Program-made: the position numbers and the translations under genes
In this document: piece after piece, positions 1 through 9,951 of the stretch
How the letters are laid out: the number at the start of each line of letters is the position of its first letter
Numbering within the stretch: position 1 is the first letter of the stretch
Notes under the pieces: model-generated
Told to the model about the DNA's origin: nothing
Seen by the model: only the letters and a program-made list of their open reading frames with translations
The model's database searches: none
Assembly (NCBI GenBank): GCA_014925825.1
Contig: JACGCK010000350.1
Coordinates: 1-35,681, forward strand
Source: Pholiota molesta
Taxonomy: Eukaryota; Basidiomycota; Agaricomycetes; Agaricales; Strophariaceae
DNA length: 35,681 nt
Reading direction: 5' to 3'

Positions 1-580
1 TTTTGGAAGATCGATACTGGGAGAAGGAGTAGAGCGCGGGGCCGCGGGCAGCATGTCAGCCAAGCCATTGCTCTATTCAAACTCCGCTCACACATTGTAA
101 CCTGATTCCTCCCCACTTGCCCGAGCGCAATGCTGTCCGCGCTTGCCCTCAAGTGAGGAGAGGCTCCAGCCCTGCTGACTGCACATCCCGCTCTTTTACT
201 GCATAGAGAACGCCGCTCTCACCGCCCTCACCGACTCACCGCACGCCCCCGTACATCCAACGTACATTGTCCCAACGTCCGATGATGACTACCTGCCTCT
301 CGCAACAACGAAATGCACACGCAGCATGATGACGCCAGTCACTCATGCGCGGCTGTGTCCCTCATGCTAGGCTAGGAGGGAGTGGACGAGGTGAGAGATT
401 CCTACGCAGGCGATTCGAGCTCACGTCTGGGCTCGTCGCCTGTTTCTGCGCTTGCTGCTGGTTTACTGACCAACGATCCTTCCACCCTCTCGAAGGCGAC
501 CCTTGGCCGACCCCCGTCAAGCTCGGCGACCTCCTTGGCGACCCGCAACGCAGAGACAGTAGATGAACAACATCGGCACA
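1..580. other. Sub-repeat A: degenerate block, no intact gene
   Basis: This block matches 21420-22010 in unit 2 and, more weakly, sub-repeat B (3660-4140 and 24780-25260). Positions 406-520 contain a segment kept in all four copies: the plus frame reads GDSSSRLGSSPV, and the opposite minus frame reads GDEPRRELESP. I cannot decide which strand was coding. Bases 1-60 also match the 5' side of the minus-strand N-a gene (20794-21320), so a copy of N-a probably continues to the left of the window. Confidence 0.5.
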
Positions 581-1395
581 CTGTTCATCCCCGCGTCCCG
601 ATCTTGCATTTCCCCCTATTCTCGCATAGTGAGCGTTCTGTACGCATAGCGTCCGTCCACCGCGCCCCGTCCCAGGCTATACGTAGCAGCACGACGTGTG
701 TGCGGCCCGCAGTCCAACGCGCCGCGCCCCGTGCTGTTATTCAAGGGGTTGGATTGGGACGCGGTATCCGTTTGTGTTAGCAACTGCGCCCACCCCTGGT
801 AACACTACTCGCGTCAGTGCATGAGATTGTGACGATGCTTGGATAGACGGACGCATACGTAAGTGTACTGCGTTCGTTGGCGCCGACGCCTGATCGACGC
901 CTCCTTGCGCTGCACGGGCGTCTGGCTGCGCTTCCCTTGTCGTTGTTCCGGAGGTGGTCCGTGCTGTGGCTGGATTGGATTGGGGGATTCATGCAGTGGA
1001 CTTGGTTCTTTGCGGCTGCACCTACCCTGAGTCACGGCGGTCGGCACAGGGTGGAGCATGCATGGTGCGCCTTGCGCGATTAGGCTGCATCGATTGCGAT
1101 TCTTCGTTGTCGCTCCTTGGGAATGCGGAACACCCTCGTCCTTTGCTCGCCCATGGCCCCCGGAAACTTCGTTGAGCTCGTCCGAGGTCCGTGAGCTGGG
1201 TGTTGGTTCGTGAGCTGGGCGTTGTTTCGTGCCTCTGGTCCTTTCCATAGCCTTAGCCTTATCTGGCTGGTGTATGCATGGCGGGACATATGTGCAGCAC
1301 GTTATCAGTGCGGGTACGCAGATATCTGGTAGTAAGCAAAGGCTCAAATCTGCTCGCATCCACATCTTGTCTCTGACACCAGCCTCATGTAGAAA
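581..1395. other. Duplicated GC-rich spacer, no gene seen
   Basis: About 0.8 kb that matches 22688-23490 closely. Overlapping open frames occur on both strands, but none shows splice-consistent conservation or a recognisable domain. The stretch from 601 to 800 is nearly identical between the units. I see no RNA gene or transposon end here. Confidence 0.5.
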
Positions 1396-2371
1396 TAGTC
1401 ATCGATCATTCATCTGTAACCTCTGTGCCTCTGGCCTCCGAGATTCATGCAATATCAGTAGTTTCGTGCCTTGTGTCCTCCCGGTAGCCCGATCTCGGGC
1501 TTTTTGCGATACTTACATTGTTTTCCCTCGTTGCTCGTTATGATTACTTCTTTTCTCTCGCCATTGTCTGCCCGATCTGCTATATGGAATTATTTCCTTA
1601 TCTTAGTGTGCCACTGATCCTGATATTGGTCAAGATAACATATGTCTCCTCTCTTTCAGAACCTTCACAGGGTGCAAGACCAAATAAATGGTCAGAATTT
1701 ATGCGAAAAGTATTCAAATCCATCTACTATCTCACTATTAGAGTGCACGAAAGTCATTGTTCGACTCTTTGGGTCCTGATCTCCGCTACCTATTGTTGTA
1801 TGATGTCGGTAATTTCAACGTCAAGATCATATGAGCATATTCAAAGATCGCAAGAAATTCAAAGTGGGATCGCACCGATCCGTGCAAAGGGAATAACGGA
1901 GAGTAGATAATGAACCGTGCAACAGTATAAGGGCTTGCTCTCATCTGAGAAAAGAGCAGACACACCAACCTGATGTCCCCTCACTCACCATACTGAGCAA
2001 CTATCCACTCCGAAATTGAGGACCGAGCCGCTCGTCGCGATGCCCTCCCGACTACATACGAGCCCCTCTGACCAGCGCTGCGCCTTCAAGGAGCCGGCAT
2101 TTCGTGACAGTGATGCCACTCTTCAGAACATGGGGGATTATCATCATCAAGGTTTGTAGGGGATTTATCATTGCCAGGTACAGATGTACTGATTCTATTG
2201 ATTTTTTTTTGATAGGGATGGCGGTCAGCAGTGGCTCCAATCGAGAGTTGAGGATCAAGCTTAGAGGTCAACTTGAGAAGCACAGTGTTTATCGATGCTT
2301 GTAGACGATGGAGAGGCACAACAGGAGTCGTCACGAGCATCGCCGCCTGTCCAGTGTCCACCAACGACTCC
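1396..2371. other. Block present only in unit 1
   Basis: In unit 2 the sequence runs directly from the match of ..TAGAAATAGT (before 1396) into CCGTACTGCG (2370 onward). The roughly 0.97 kb between is therefore either an insertion in unit 1 or a deletion in unit 2. The ends show no inverted repeat and no convincing target duplication. The right part holds what may be an intron (gtttgtag at about 2152 to ..tgatag at about 2217) inside a short plus-strand frame, so deletion from unit 2 of part of an old gene is slightly favoured. Confidence 0.6.
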
Positions 2372-2540
2372 GTACTGCGAAGGCTCTGGGAGCCACGAGC
2401 CTTACAACTATGGAACATTAGCCAGCGGACTGAGTTTCGCCGTCGACCGGCTCGAATCACCCGTCGCGTGCTGTCCCTCAGCGAACATACTTACTTATCC
2501 CATGAAATGCTGCATGCCGGTGGCATGGACGACTACTTAG
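2295..2540 (+). CDS. Hypothetical 3' exon conserved in both units
   Basis: A plus-strand frame of about 80 codons that starts Ser/Pro-rich and ends in a Cys-containing stretch (MKCCMPVAW). The distal 58 codons recur at 23490-23666 with a few substitutions and no frameshift. An overlapping frame (2273-2650) is equally open in both copies, so the true frame is uncertain. Upstream splicing could use an acceptor near 2304 (..cgatgcttgtag). No domain is recognised. It may be the remnant of the gene whose other exons lie in 1975-2300. Confidence 0.3.
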   Translation: MLVDDGEAQQESSRASPPVQCPPTTPYCEGSGSHEPYNYGTLASGLSFAVDRLESPVACCPSANILTYPMKCCMPVAWTTT

Positions 2541-3100
2541 TACTCGACATTCGCACTTGGCTTAACTTACAGTGTTTAGCAATATATTCTCATATTTGGT
2601 ATTTTGACACTTTTTCCAAAGTCAATATGCCCAATGCCTCAGTTTTGTAAAGGACGGGCCCGAAGAGCACACAATATCCATCTTCTTATGTATACCTCTA
2701 TTACTGCAATTCTGAATGTGCGATCATAGTTCAATATAGGGTTTATATTTCCATAATGATTTTCGGCATGCATCAATTCAATAAATAAATACTGCCCATT
2801 GCAAGTATAGAGTAGCAGCCTGCGTCAACGCAATCGATGACCAGAAAGCAAAACACAAACAAGAACCTTCCAGCAATGTGCATGCCGCCGATAGCCAGGT
2901 CGTTGCGCCAATCCACCGCCTGCGAACCCGATATGGCGATCTAAGTGGTATAAGAGCCGCAGATGCGGTACTGTCATCTGTACGGAGGCTTATTCACTAT
3001 CGAGCCAGGGCCGTACCGCGGGTAAAGGGAAAGCATCAGAGCAGCTGCGGCACCGACCCGCGCTGCCCGAGTAAGGGCAGGAAAACGAGTACCACGGTCC
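2541..3100. other. AT-rich 3' flank and spacer
   Basis: An AT-rich stretch (2560-2830) followed by the downstream side of the minus-strand N-b gene. Positions 2700-2815 resemble 20090-20200 (shared elements TTCGG-(C/T)A(T/C)GCATCAATT and TGCAAGTA), which indicates an old duplication of a gene end and its flank within the unit. No independent gene is supported. Confidence 0.4.
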
Positions 3101-3487
3101 TCATCGGACCTTCTGAGCGCACGTCGGCCGCCGATAGCGCTCTGCTCGGGACGACGATGTGCACGGTGTGGGAGGGGAATGTTCTTGTCGTGGGAGGCGA
3201 CGATGGTCCGCAGGCCCAATCTGGGCATCTACGCCACTCAACGAGGACAGAAACGCAGTGTGTGTGTGGACCCTGTATTTCGCAGCTATGCAGGAATGAG
3301 CCAGAGATACAGTGGGGGGTTACTCACTGTCGATCCACGCTAATGACCAGCCGCGTTGTCGGCGCGCTAACGACGCTCAGCTGCGAGTCGCTAACATAGA
3401 TAGATCGAGACTACTCACCGGCGGTGGTCTCTACCTTTACTCCATCGTCATCGTTGTCGTCGGAATCGCAGCGTCGAGGTGGCTAAG
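3101..3487 (-). CDS. N-b: partial spliced gene with Asp-rich exon (hypothetical)
   Basis: Exons proposed on the minus strand: about 3487-3419, 3366-3328 and 3285-3101, with introns of 52 and 42 nt bounded by gtgagtag/ttag and gtgagtaa/catag. The first exon encodes an acidic run (DSDDNDDDG), the second a short RGWSLAWI segment, the third a Ser/Pro-rich tail. Phases join without a stop. The unit 2 copy keeps the splice sites and the RGWSLAWI segment but reads into a stop in the last exon. The family is unknown. The 5' exons were not resolved; an acceptor (cttag) lies just upstream of the acidic exon. Confidence 0.4.
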
Positions 3488-3659
3488 ACGAGTGATCCAA
3501 CGATCACGACAGGGCCATTTCATTCGATCTTTTCTGGTAATTCAATGCTTTATAGCCATTTGTCTTTCAGACAGGGAGGAGATACGACGGTGTTGAGCGT
3601 TGAGATCTGAGGCTGGAAGAGAAGAGTGCTGGGGCTCGTTGGGATTGCTAGTGATGGTC

Positions 3660-4140
3660 TAACGGAGGGACGATGTGGGAATGGTTGTTGTCGGCCTTAG
3701 GAATTTAAAGCTCCGCCCAGATCGCAAATTGTTCACAACGCTCTCCCTCCTCTTCTCCTCCCGCATTCCGCCCTCGCGCAGGTCCCAAAGGACAGCCTGT
3801 GCAGTGCCATCCCCACCTTCAAGTGACAGGCCCCAAGATCCAACCTTGCTGACTGAACGTTTCGCTCTTGTACTGTATACCTGCCTGCCTACGGCTTTTA
3901 CACGCGGCATGGCGATACCGACGGTCGATCTCACAGGGCTGCACCCAATGCCAGGCGTCGAATCGCCTTCGGCCCGCAACACCACCCCATGCCAGCCCAG
4001 AAGTAGCGGGACAAGGTGAGGGTTCCTGCGCAGGCGACTCGAGCTCACGCCTGGGCTCGTCGCCTGTTTTTGTGCCTGCCATTGGTTTTCTGACCAACCA
4101 CCTTTCCACCCTCTCGAAGCTAACCATTATTCCTCAAGCT
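3660..4140. other. Sub-repeat B: diverged copy of sub-repeat A
   Basis: Related to 120-520 and 21600-21950 and closely to 24780-25260. It retains the CAAGTGA..CTGACTG..CTCTT.TACTG.ATA core and the conserved GDSSSRLGSSPV / GDEPRRELESP segment at 4027-4125. No complete reading frame is supported. Confidence 0.5.
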
Positions 4141-5640
4141 CGGCGCCCTTCACGCCCAACTCGGATGCGCACGACGAGTGCTGCCATCCAGCGCCCACGC
4201 TTCACACCCGGAACGCTGGAAGCACGGCGAGGCCTACAGTTACTTTTCTCTGTGTCCTCCCATCGCTACCCAGAACCAACGCCACGCCGCTGCTGCCACG
4301 CCGCCCTCCGCGACCATCGCCGGCATTCCAACTACAGTCTCCATAGCCTCTTCCTCAGAGCCAACCGGTCGAGATACCCTATACCCTTTTTCAGCCACGT
4401 CAGTTAACCTAGCGTTAACTTCCGCCTCTTGGTTTGATACAAGCCATCAAGCTGCCCATCTCGCCCCACCAAGTAGCGCCCAGCGCAGCGCGTAACCTTC
4501 ACCCTCGACCCACGGCGCCGAGCGCACCCGGCATTGGACAAGCCTGTACCTCGCCTCTCTTACCGGAGCCCTCTTCCCCGAGTCGTTCCGCGCACCGTTC
4601 CGTAGAAGCGTTGTGCCGTCTGGCCTGCGCCAGCGGTGCTCTCTGATAAGATAACGCACTTGGGCGTCAACCCCGGGCAGGTTCATGCCATGCGCGGCCC
4701 CCGATCTGCGTCGCGATAAAGTGACGCCCATGCCCTTCGTCGCAGCTGTTGCGGGGTACAAGGGCGGGACACATTTTTCTCCTGCTCGCAATATGGTGCC
4801 GCGCTGGTGCTTTCTTTCCCCGGGCGGTGTTCCTGAGCTCAGTGCGCGCGTAAGCGCGGCAGCACCTGGCTGTCAGTTGGCTTCGCCCTCCTGTTGACGG
4901 CGCGCGATTGGGCGGTGTTGTCCGTTGTTCTTGATTGTTCTCGTTTCATTTGCTTCCTCTTGCGCCCTGAAGGCGAGCTGCGACAACGATTGGTTTTTCA
5001 GGTCATTGTTGCCGTGGTTTTGCTCAAGTGCAACGGCTTAGCGCAGTTGCCATGTCTATTCAGGATATTTTTCGCGAGTTTTTGCATTGAAGGGTGCGCT
5101 GATTCGTCGTTTTGACGACCCAGAGCGACGGTCGGCTTATCTTTTTAGGCACGAGGATGCCACCTACGATGCGAACACCTCGCGATTCCGCCTCTCTTCT
5201 TGGGCCCTCCGAACTCTATTGCTCGCGCGTGGCTCTCTCCCGTACGTTGGGAAAGTCTGCGATGGAACTCAGGATACAATCAGACGGCCTGCGGGACCGG
5301 GGACACCGCACGACAGCGCGTCTTGCGAGCAGAACGCTCGGCCTGCGAGGCGAGGGTGGGACGGGGATCAGAACTGTATCCGGGGGCGCGTCGAGGCCCT
5401 GCCCGCCGTGCCCGGGCCTCGACGGCTCCGCCAACGCGTTCCGCCTTCCGGCCGGCGCTCTCTGATCATAAGTTTTTGATTTGCATTCCGTCCCGCCCTA
5501 AGGCTACACGGCCTCGATCTGCTCCGCGATAAAGTGACGCCCAGGCCCTTCGTTGCAGTTGATGATGGGCGGAACGCGCTTTTAGGTACGGAAAAGCCGT
5601 GATCGGGCGCCGCGATGGTGCGTTCCCGCGGCGGTGTTCC
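4141..5640. other. GC-rich degenerate stretch with dispersed internal repeats, no gene seen
   Basis: About 1.5 kb matching 25260-26820 with large rearrangements. Short repeats recur inside: GCGATAAAGTGACGCCCA at 4711 and 5524 (and near 26317 and 26710), and CTTATCTTTTTAGGCACGA at 5135 (similar at 26480). These suggest several rounds of local duplication. Open frames are short, overlap on both strands and are not conserved between units. Confidence 0.45.
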
Positions 5641-5676
5641 GGAGCTCAGCCCATGGGTAAGTTTTGTTCGACTTAC

Positions 5677-6321
5677 AGCGGAGGCCTTTGTGTGTTCTGG
5701 GAAAGCTGTTAGCGCAGCACGATCAGTCTCTCAGGGTATGATGAAGTTGAACACACATCGGGGGGTGCGGAGAGGCCTGATAGGCCTCGACGCCTACGCA
5801 TCAGTGGCTGGTGGAGTGACCAGCTCCTCGCGCGCTCTCGATTTAGGTGATACAAGCTCATCACTACCCTGGGTGCAGCGGTTCATGCTGTACCTTTACC
5901 ACCGCGTATTCAGCACGATTGCGCCCCTTCGGGTTTTTCGCGCCTTTCTCCCTCTTGCCAAGAAATCCGAAATGAAGCGCATCGTCTTCATCGCCTCCGT
6001 TCTAGCCTCTTCCCACATCGCCTTCCTCATGCCTGGCCAGTACAACGCCTGCTTCGTCGCCAAGCCGCGATGAACATGCTCGCGCACAAGAGCCCCACGA
6101 CGTTCACGAACGACGGCGTCGCCACCGCCGCTATCCACTCTGGGCGGTCGCAGACGTCCCTTGCCGAGGGGATCGATAAGTGGATGGCCATGTATGCGCC
6201 GCACGGGTTCCATTTCCCTCTGGAGGCGGCGGCGCGGATGATGTCGTCGAGTTTTCTCACTCTGGAGAAGATGGATGTGTTCCAACAAATTTGTTTTGAT
6301 GATTGAGGCCCGACGACGCAA
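5677..6321 (-). pseudogene. M0 relic, unit 1 copy
   Basis: On the minus strand, 5757 to about 5860 reads as a diverged copy of the conserved exon of the M1/P1 family (..GAGHSTSH, then a TGA, then VGVEAYQAS), ending in CCCCCGAT/gtgtgt. A 29-nt mini-exon follows (5705-5677) with acceptor ..gctaacag and donor gtaagtcg, but the last exon present in unit 2 (27101-26765) is mostly deleted here. The 5' part (5896-6321) is an Arg-rich frame whose block KTMRFISDFLARGRKAR is kept in unit 2. In-frame stops mark it as non-functional. Confidence 0.5.
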
Positions 6322-6847
6322 TGTATTCCACGATTTCGATTGTACAATGCATATTAATAGTAGTCATTTAAATTATCATGTTCTCAATTTAATCTATAGG
6401 TGGATATGGCTCAAAAAGTTGGTGGCATATGCGAAATTATGCGTCAGTTTGGCGTCGGAGCGTTGATACATAGAGTTTAAAATGTGGAGCTATAAAATAA
6501 ATAGTACATAGAACCATAGTGATAGTAGAGTGAATGGTATATGGATGCAAGAGCTGGGAACAGAGGAAAATAAGTACCAGGCGAGCCAAAGGCGAGCACA
6601 ACTTGACGAGATATGCCCGTTCCGGCCGGTCCGCCATCGACAGAGCCCTTTCATCTTTCCATCGATAACCATTCCCTCCGCGTCGTATATTTCGCATCCT
6701 CGATGCCTACCTTTGCGAAATTTCCTCCACTTCCCTAACTGCCCTGTGACCTATTCGTGGACCGTCGGGCGTATCAAGTCGAGCTCTGTTTGTACAGTAA
6801 GTTTCATGACTTACACTTCACATGCAATGGAAAGAAACCAACGTACC
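6322..6847. other. AT-rich spacer between M0 and M1
   Basis: About 0.5 kb, matched by 27780-28340. It lies 3' of the M1 gene and 5' of the M0 relic. A gtacgt donor-like site sits just past the M1 stop (about 6845) and acceptor-like sites lie further downstream, so M1 could have a spliced 3' UTR. No coding frame is conserved. Confidence 0.4.
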
Positions 6848-8395
6848 TCAGTTTTGGGAGCGCCGACGACGCTTGCGCTCCCGACGCCCACGCCGGCGCT
6901 CATCCATAGACTCGTTGTATACCATCGTCTCGAATCCATTCACCTCATCCGCCGTTACCTGATGGCAGCCCCAAAGTTCCCGTAGCACCAGAATGGCGAG
7001 CTGGGTCTCCGGAATTCTCAACAATAGTGCCGGGTGTAGCAGGTCGGATACACGGGAAGGGGTTACATTGCGCACCAGCCACAGGATGGTGGCCTCCGAT
7101 ACTGTCCCCATTGGCGCACTGGCGCGATCCGTGGGATGAGAACTCGACGACGACGATGGGGTTGGCGCCGGCGGCGAAGATGATGATGGCAAGGGGGATG
7201 TCGAGCCATTGCTTTCGGGAATGGGATCCAGGTGATTCCACATGTACGTCGGCGACGACGAGGCCATGCCATCCGAGGATGATGGCGGCGAGTAGCTCGC
7301 ATTCACGTAGCCCATGAGCTCAGGCAATGGAAGCCAAGCATCGCTAGCGATCGATTGCGCATCCGGGTCAAGCAGGTGGTGCGTCTCATCCCCAACGTAC
7401 CCCGTTGGTGGAATTACAGTATGCGGGATCCATGATGGCAACGACGTCGACGCCGATGACATGGCTGCGTCGGGCATAGTATCCCAGATCTCCGCCATCA
7501 TCGACTCATACGCCATTTCCATCAGTTCGACCGCGCTGAATCCAACCTGCGGGTGGGTACTATTGGACTGGTGGCTGAGTGACGGCGGCTCTTCTCCGCT
7601 TGAAGTCGTCTCCAGCGATCTCGCTATCGCTGGAATGTTCTCGTCGCCTGAGGACGGCGAGAATGGCGGCGGTGGCGACTGGCCTGCTGGGCGCTCGTCG
7701 CCGCTGTTGAGCCATATCTGGCTCGCAGCATCATGCCTTTGGAGTTATCGGGTAATCAGCCTCATTTCTTTCCATGCGACGGAATCTGACTTACATCGAC
7801 GCCTCGAATGGAGACCATTGGGTCAGAGAATCGCTAGCAGTAACGATCAGTCGCCTCTCTCTAGGGTGGTCTGAGTTTAACTTACATCGGAGAGCTCGTG
7901 GAGGCCCGTTGGGCCTCGACATCTCCCCCGAGGTGGCTGGAGATATGTCCAGCCCCAAGTGGGCTCTCGGATTGTATGTTTGATAATTCATTCCACCCTA
8001 AGGTGGAACGGTCGTAGTCTGCTCGTGCGGCGGTTCCTATCCATCGATAAAATGGATAAGCTGCTATTCCTCATCAGATTATACCACCACTCGCCTTCAT
8101 TATTCGAAGGACCCGGAGCCTGCGATGTGGGCTGGGACGGGCGCTGCTGGGAATGGAGGCCAGGAGGTGAAGCGGTACGGTGCGCTTGGTGCGCAAGAAG
8201 CGCGTCGGGTTCCATGGGGCCGGGCGACATCTGTATCTGTGCGTACGGGGCGTATTCTCCATCGCCAAGATGGGGCAGGCTATCACTTATTCTAGGGCGC
8301 TTGCTCGTTGCACTAATGTCGGGTTCGTTCGAGGCGTGTTGGTCTGGCGAGGAAGGCATGAAGGCGATGGGGGATTTTTTCAGGGTTATTTTCAT
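6848..8395 (-). pseudogene. M1: Ser/Pro-rich nuclear-type protein of the WL(I/V)RNV family, one frameshift
   Basis: Exons proposed: 8395-8085, 8036-7886, 7833-7795 (39 nt) and 7736-6848; introns 48, 52, 58 nt. With exon 2 at 150 nt the gene would encode about 462 residues; it is 151 nt here because of one extra base in the stem-loop near 7998, where unit 2 lacks it. Order: N-terminal S/K/R-rich segment (SKRPRISDS), conserved exon (WNELSN..SPLGAGHISSHLGGDVEAQ), Pro/Ser-rich middle, C-terminal module starting ILWLVRNV, then a basic tail (RRRGRRERKRRRR) that looks like a nuclear localisation signal. It is divergent from P1. Function unknown. I infer a recently broken gene; a sequencing error could also explain the single extra base. 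Confidence 0.6.
7991..8008. repeat. Stem-loop TTCCACC-CTAA-GGTGGAA in the M1 conserved exon
   Basis: A perfect 7-bp inverted repeat with a 4-nt loop at the start of the conserved exon. The same palindrome occurs at the equivalent site of the plus-strand paralogs (18352, 31222, 33611). The frameshift distinguishing the unit 1 and unit 2 copies of M1 falls in it. Confidence 0.7.
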
Positions 8396-8735
8396 GGCCT
8401 CGCATCTTTATACCGGCTATGTTCGGTTGGCGCTTGTTGGTCCCTGCTTCATCATACGCTGTGTGGAATGCTAGCAATCTGATCTCTATCTATCCTGTGA
8501 AATGAATGACTCGACCTTCGTATGCCGGTGAGCCGTCCTTGTTCTCGAGACGATTATGATTTCATTGATTTTCGACAGAGAGTGTTCTCAAAAAAAGTGT
8601 TTGCCATGAAAACTCCCGAGCACGATTTCTTTCGATCCTTGTTGGTCCTCCGTCCCCTTTAATTTGTCTGTAATGGTCAGGTGTGAACGGGAGCCCATTT
8701 GTGGCGTCCCTCTTGTATCCTTGTGATCGTTTCGG
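8138..8735. repeat. Local tandem duplication in unit 1, copy 1
   Basis: The segment beginning CGGGCGCTG (8138) recurs at 8736 and runs through the first exon and upstream region of M1. Unit 2 has only one copy (about 29620-30205), so the duplication arose in unit 1 or was lost from unit 2. Confidence 0.8.
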
Positions 8736-8971
8736 CGGGCGCTGTTGTGAATGGAGGCCTGGAGGCCCAGGGGTATGCTGGGCTTGGTGCGCAAGAAGCG
8801 CGTCTGGGCCATGGGGCTGCGCGACTGCTGCCTCTGTTCATCGCCGGGATGGGGCAGGCTATCCATAAATTTAGGGCGCTTGCTCGTTGCACTAGAGTCG
8901 GGTTCGTTCGAGACGCGTTGGTTCGGAGAGGAGGGCATGAAGGTGATGGGGGTTTTCAGGGTCATTGTCAT
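8588..8971 (-). pseudogene. Orphan duplicate of the M1 first exon
   Basis: A 127-codon frame starting at 8971 whose beginning is clearly paralogous to the M1 start at 8395 (FMPSSP, SNEPD, SATSKRP, DSLPH). It sits upstream of M1 in the same orientation and has no conserved exon or C-terminal module of its own. It could act as an alternative first exon of M1, but I see no shared donor that proves this, so exon relic is the safer call. Confidence 0.5.
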
Positions 8972-9310
8972 GGCCTCGCATCTTTATACCGGCTATGTTC
9001 GGTTGGCGCTTGGTGGTCCCTGCTTCATCATACGCTGCGTGGAATGCTAGCAATCTGATCTCTATCTGTTCTGTGAAATGAATGACTCGGCCTTCCTATG
9101 ACGGTAAGCCGTCCTTGTTCTCTCAACGACTGTGATTTCATTGATTTTTATGTAACAGAGCGCGTTCTCGAAAAAAGCGTTGGCCACTGAAAACTCCCGG
9201 CCATGATTTCTTTTGAATCAGGATCCTTGTTGGTCCTCGGTCCTCTCTAATGGTCAGGTGTGAACGGGAGCCCATTTGTGGCGTCCCTCTTGTATCCTTG
9301 TGATCGTTTC
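8736..9310. repeat. Local tandem duplication in unit 1, copy 2
   Basis: Second copy, ending ..CTTGTGATCGTTTC before unique sequence resumes with CAGAAGTTC. It contains a second M1 first exon (minus strand, ATG at 8971). It lies between M1 and P1, so it may have changed the distance between the two divergent promoters. Confidence 0.8.
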
Positions 9311-9676
9311 CAGAAGTTCAACCGCCGCTTGCGCTGGGAACAGTCCGTAGTCTGTCGCGTATGCCAGATATTAATTACATTGCGCTTGGAGAGCTAAATA
9401 TACACTTCGACGACATCGTCGTAGCCGCATATCGGCAAGGTCTCTGAGCTCTCCAAAGTACAAGGCGCCGCTGACCTGAGGCATGCGGGACCGGTTTCGA
9501 ACATGGAAGGATGTCAGATTTCATGTTCAAAAATGGCTAGGACACATTCTTAATGATGGTTTCGGGCGTTCTCGTGTTAGTGGACAGTGGTGTTGCGGAA
9601 ACTCCGAGTGGCCTCGAGTCTGTGCGTCGAAACATGCCTTCTTCCTCCAGGCCTACAACGGGTGTACGAGCAGCAA
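9311..9676. other. Intergenic region between M1 and P1, 5' side of the transposon
   Basis: Matches 30206-30565 in unit 2. On the minus strand, 9520-9676 retains a frame related to the small ORF at 30408-30638 (shared AARTP, EEE, PLGV, PET), which the transposon interrupts here. Confidence 0.45.
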
Positions 9677-9693
9677 TACATCAGAACTTTCAC
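9677..9693 (+). repeat. Left TA target duplication and terminal inverted repeat
   Basis: TA followed by CATCAGAACTTTCAC. The six outermost bases are identical to the right end and to both ends of the nested element at 14186-16007. Confidence 0.8.
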
Positions 9694-9951
9694 ATTTTGC
9701 TTTTTTCGACTTGTACAAGTCGGAAAAAGTCGGAAAAAGTCGAAAACTAGGTGCTGAAAAAAGCTAGGTATAAATCTAGAAAAAGCGGGTCATTTTAGGA
9801 ATATTTGGGCTGTCCAAAAACCTGAAAAAGCTATAAAAAGTCGAAAAAGTATGATACGTTGGTAAAAAGCTATTAATAATGTGTATGTAGAGTATTATGA
9901 CTGAGATCTAAGCAAGTTAGAGATGATTGTAACGAATTCGGGGGCTAATCC
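9694..9951. repeat. Left subterminal region with short repeats
   Basis: AT-rich non-coding end with repeated AAAAAGTCG(A/G)AAAA motifs and a perfect 16-bp palindrome CGACTTGTACAAGTCG at 9707-9722. Related AAAAAGTCGAAAAA and AGCTTTTTAGC motifs lie in the right end (17620-17670). Such subterminal repeats are typical transposase-binding regions in related elements; binding here is inference. Confidence 0.6.

Noticed and set aside
1396..2371. A transposon insertion in unit 1
   Set aside because: No terminal inverted or direct repeats and no target duplication at the borders; a deletion in unit 2 explains it as well.
4141..5640. Several 100-130 codon ORFs in the GC-rich stretch
   Set aside because: High GC keeps all frames open by chance. 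They are not conserved in unit 2 and overlap on both strands.
5896..6321. A secreted protein on the plus strand (MKRIVFIASVLAS at 5971)
   Set aside because: The start looks like a signal peptide, but the frame is only about 34 codons from that Met and breaks between units; the minus strand fits the M0 exon order better.
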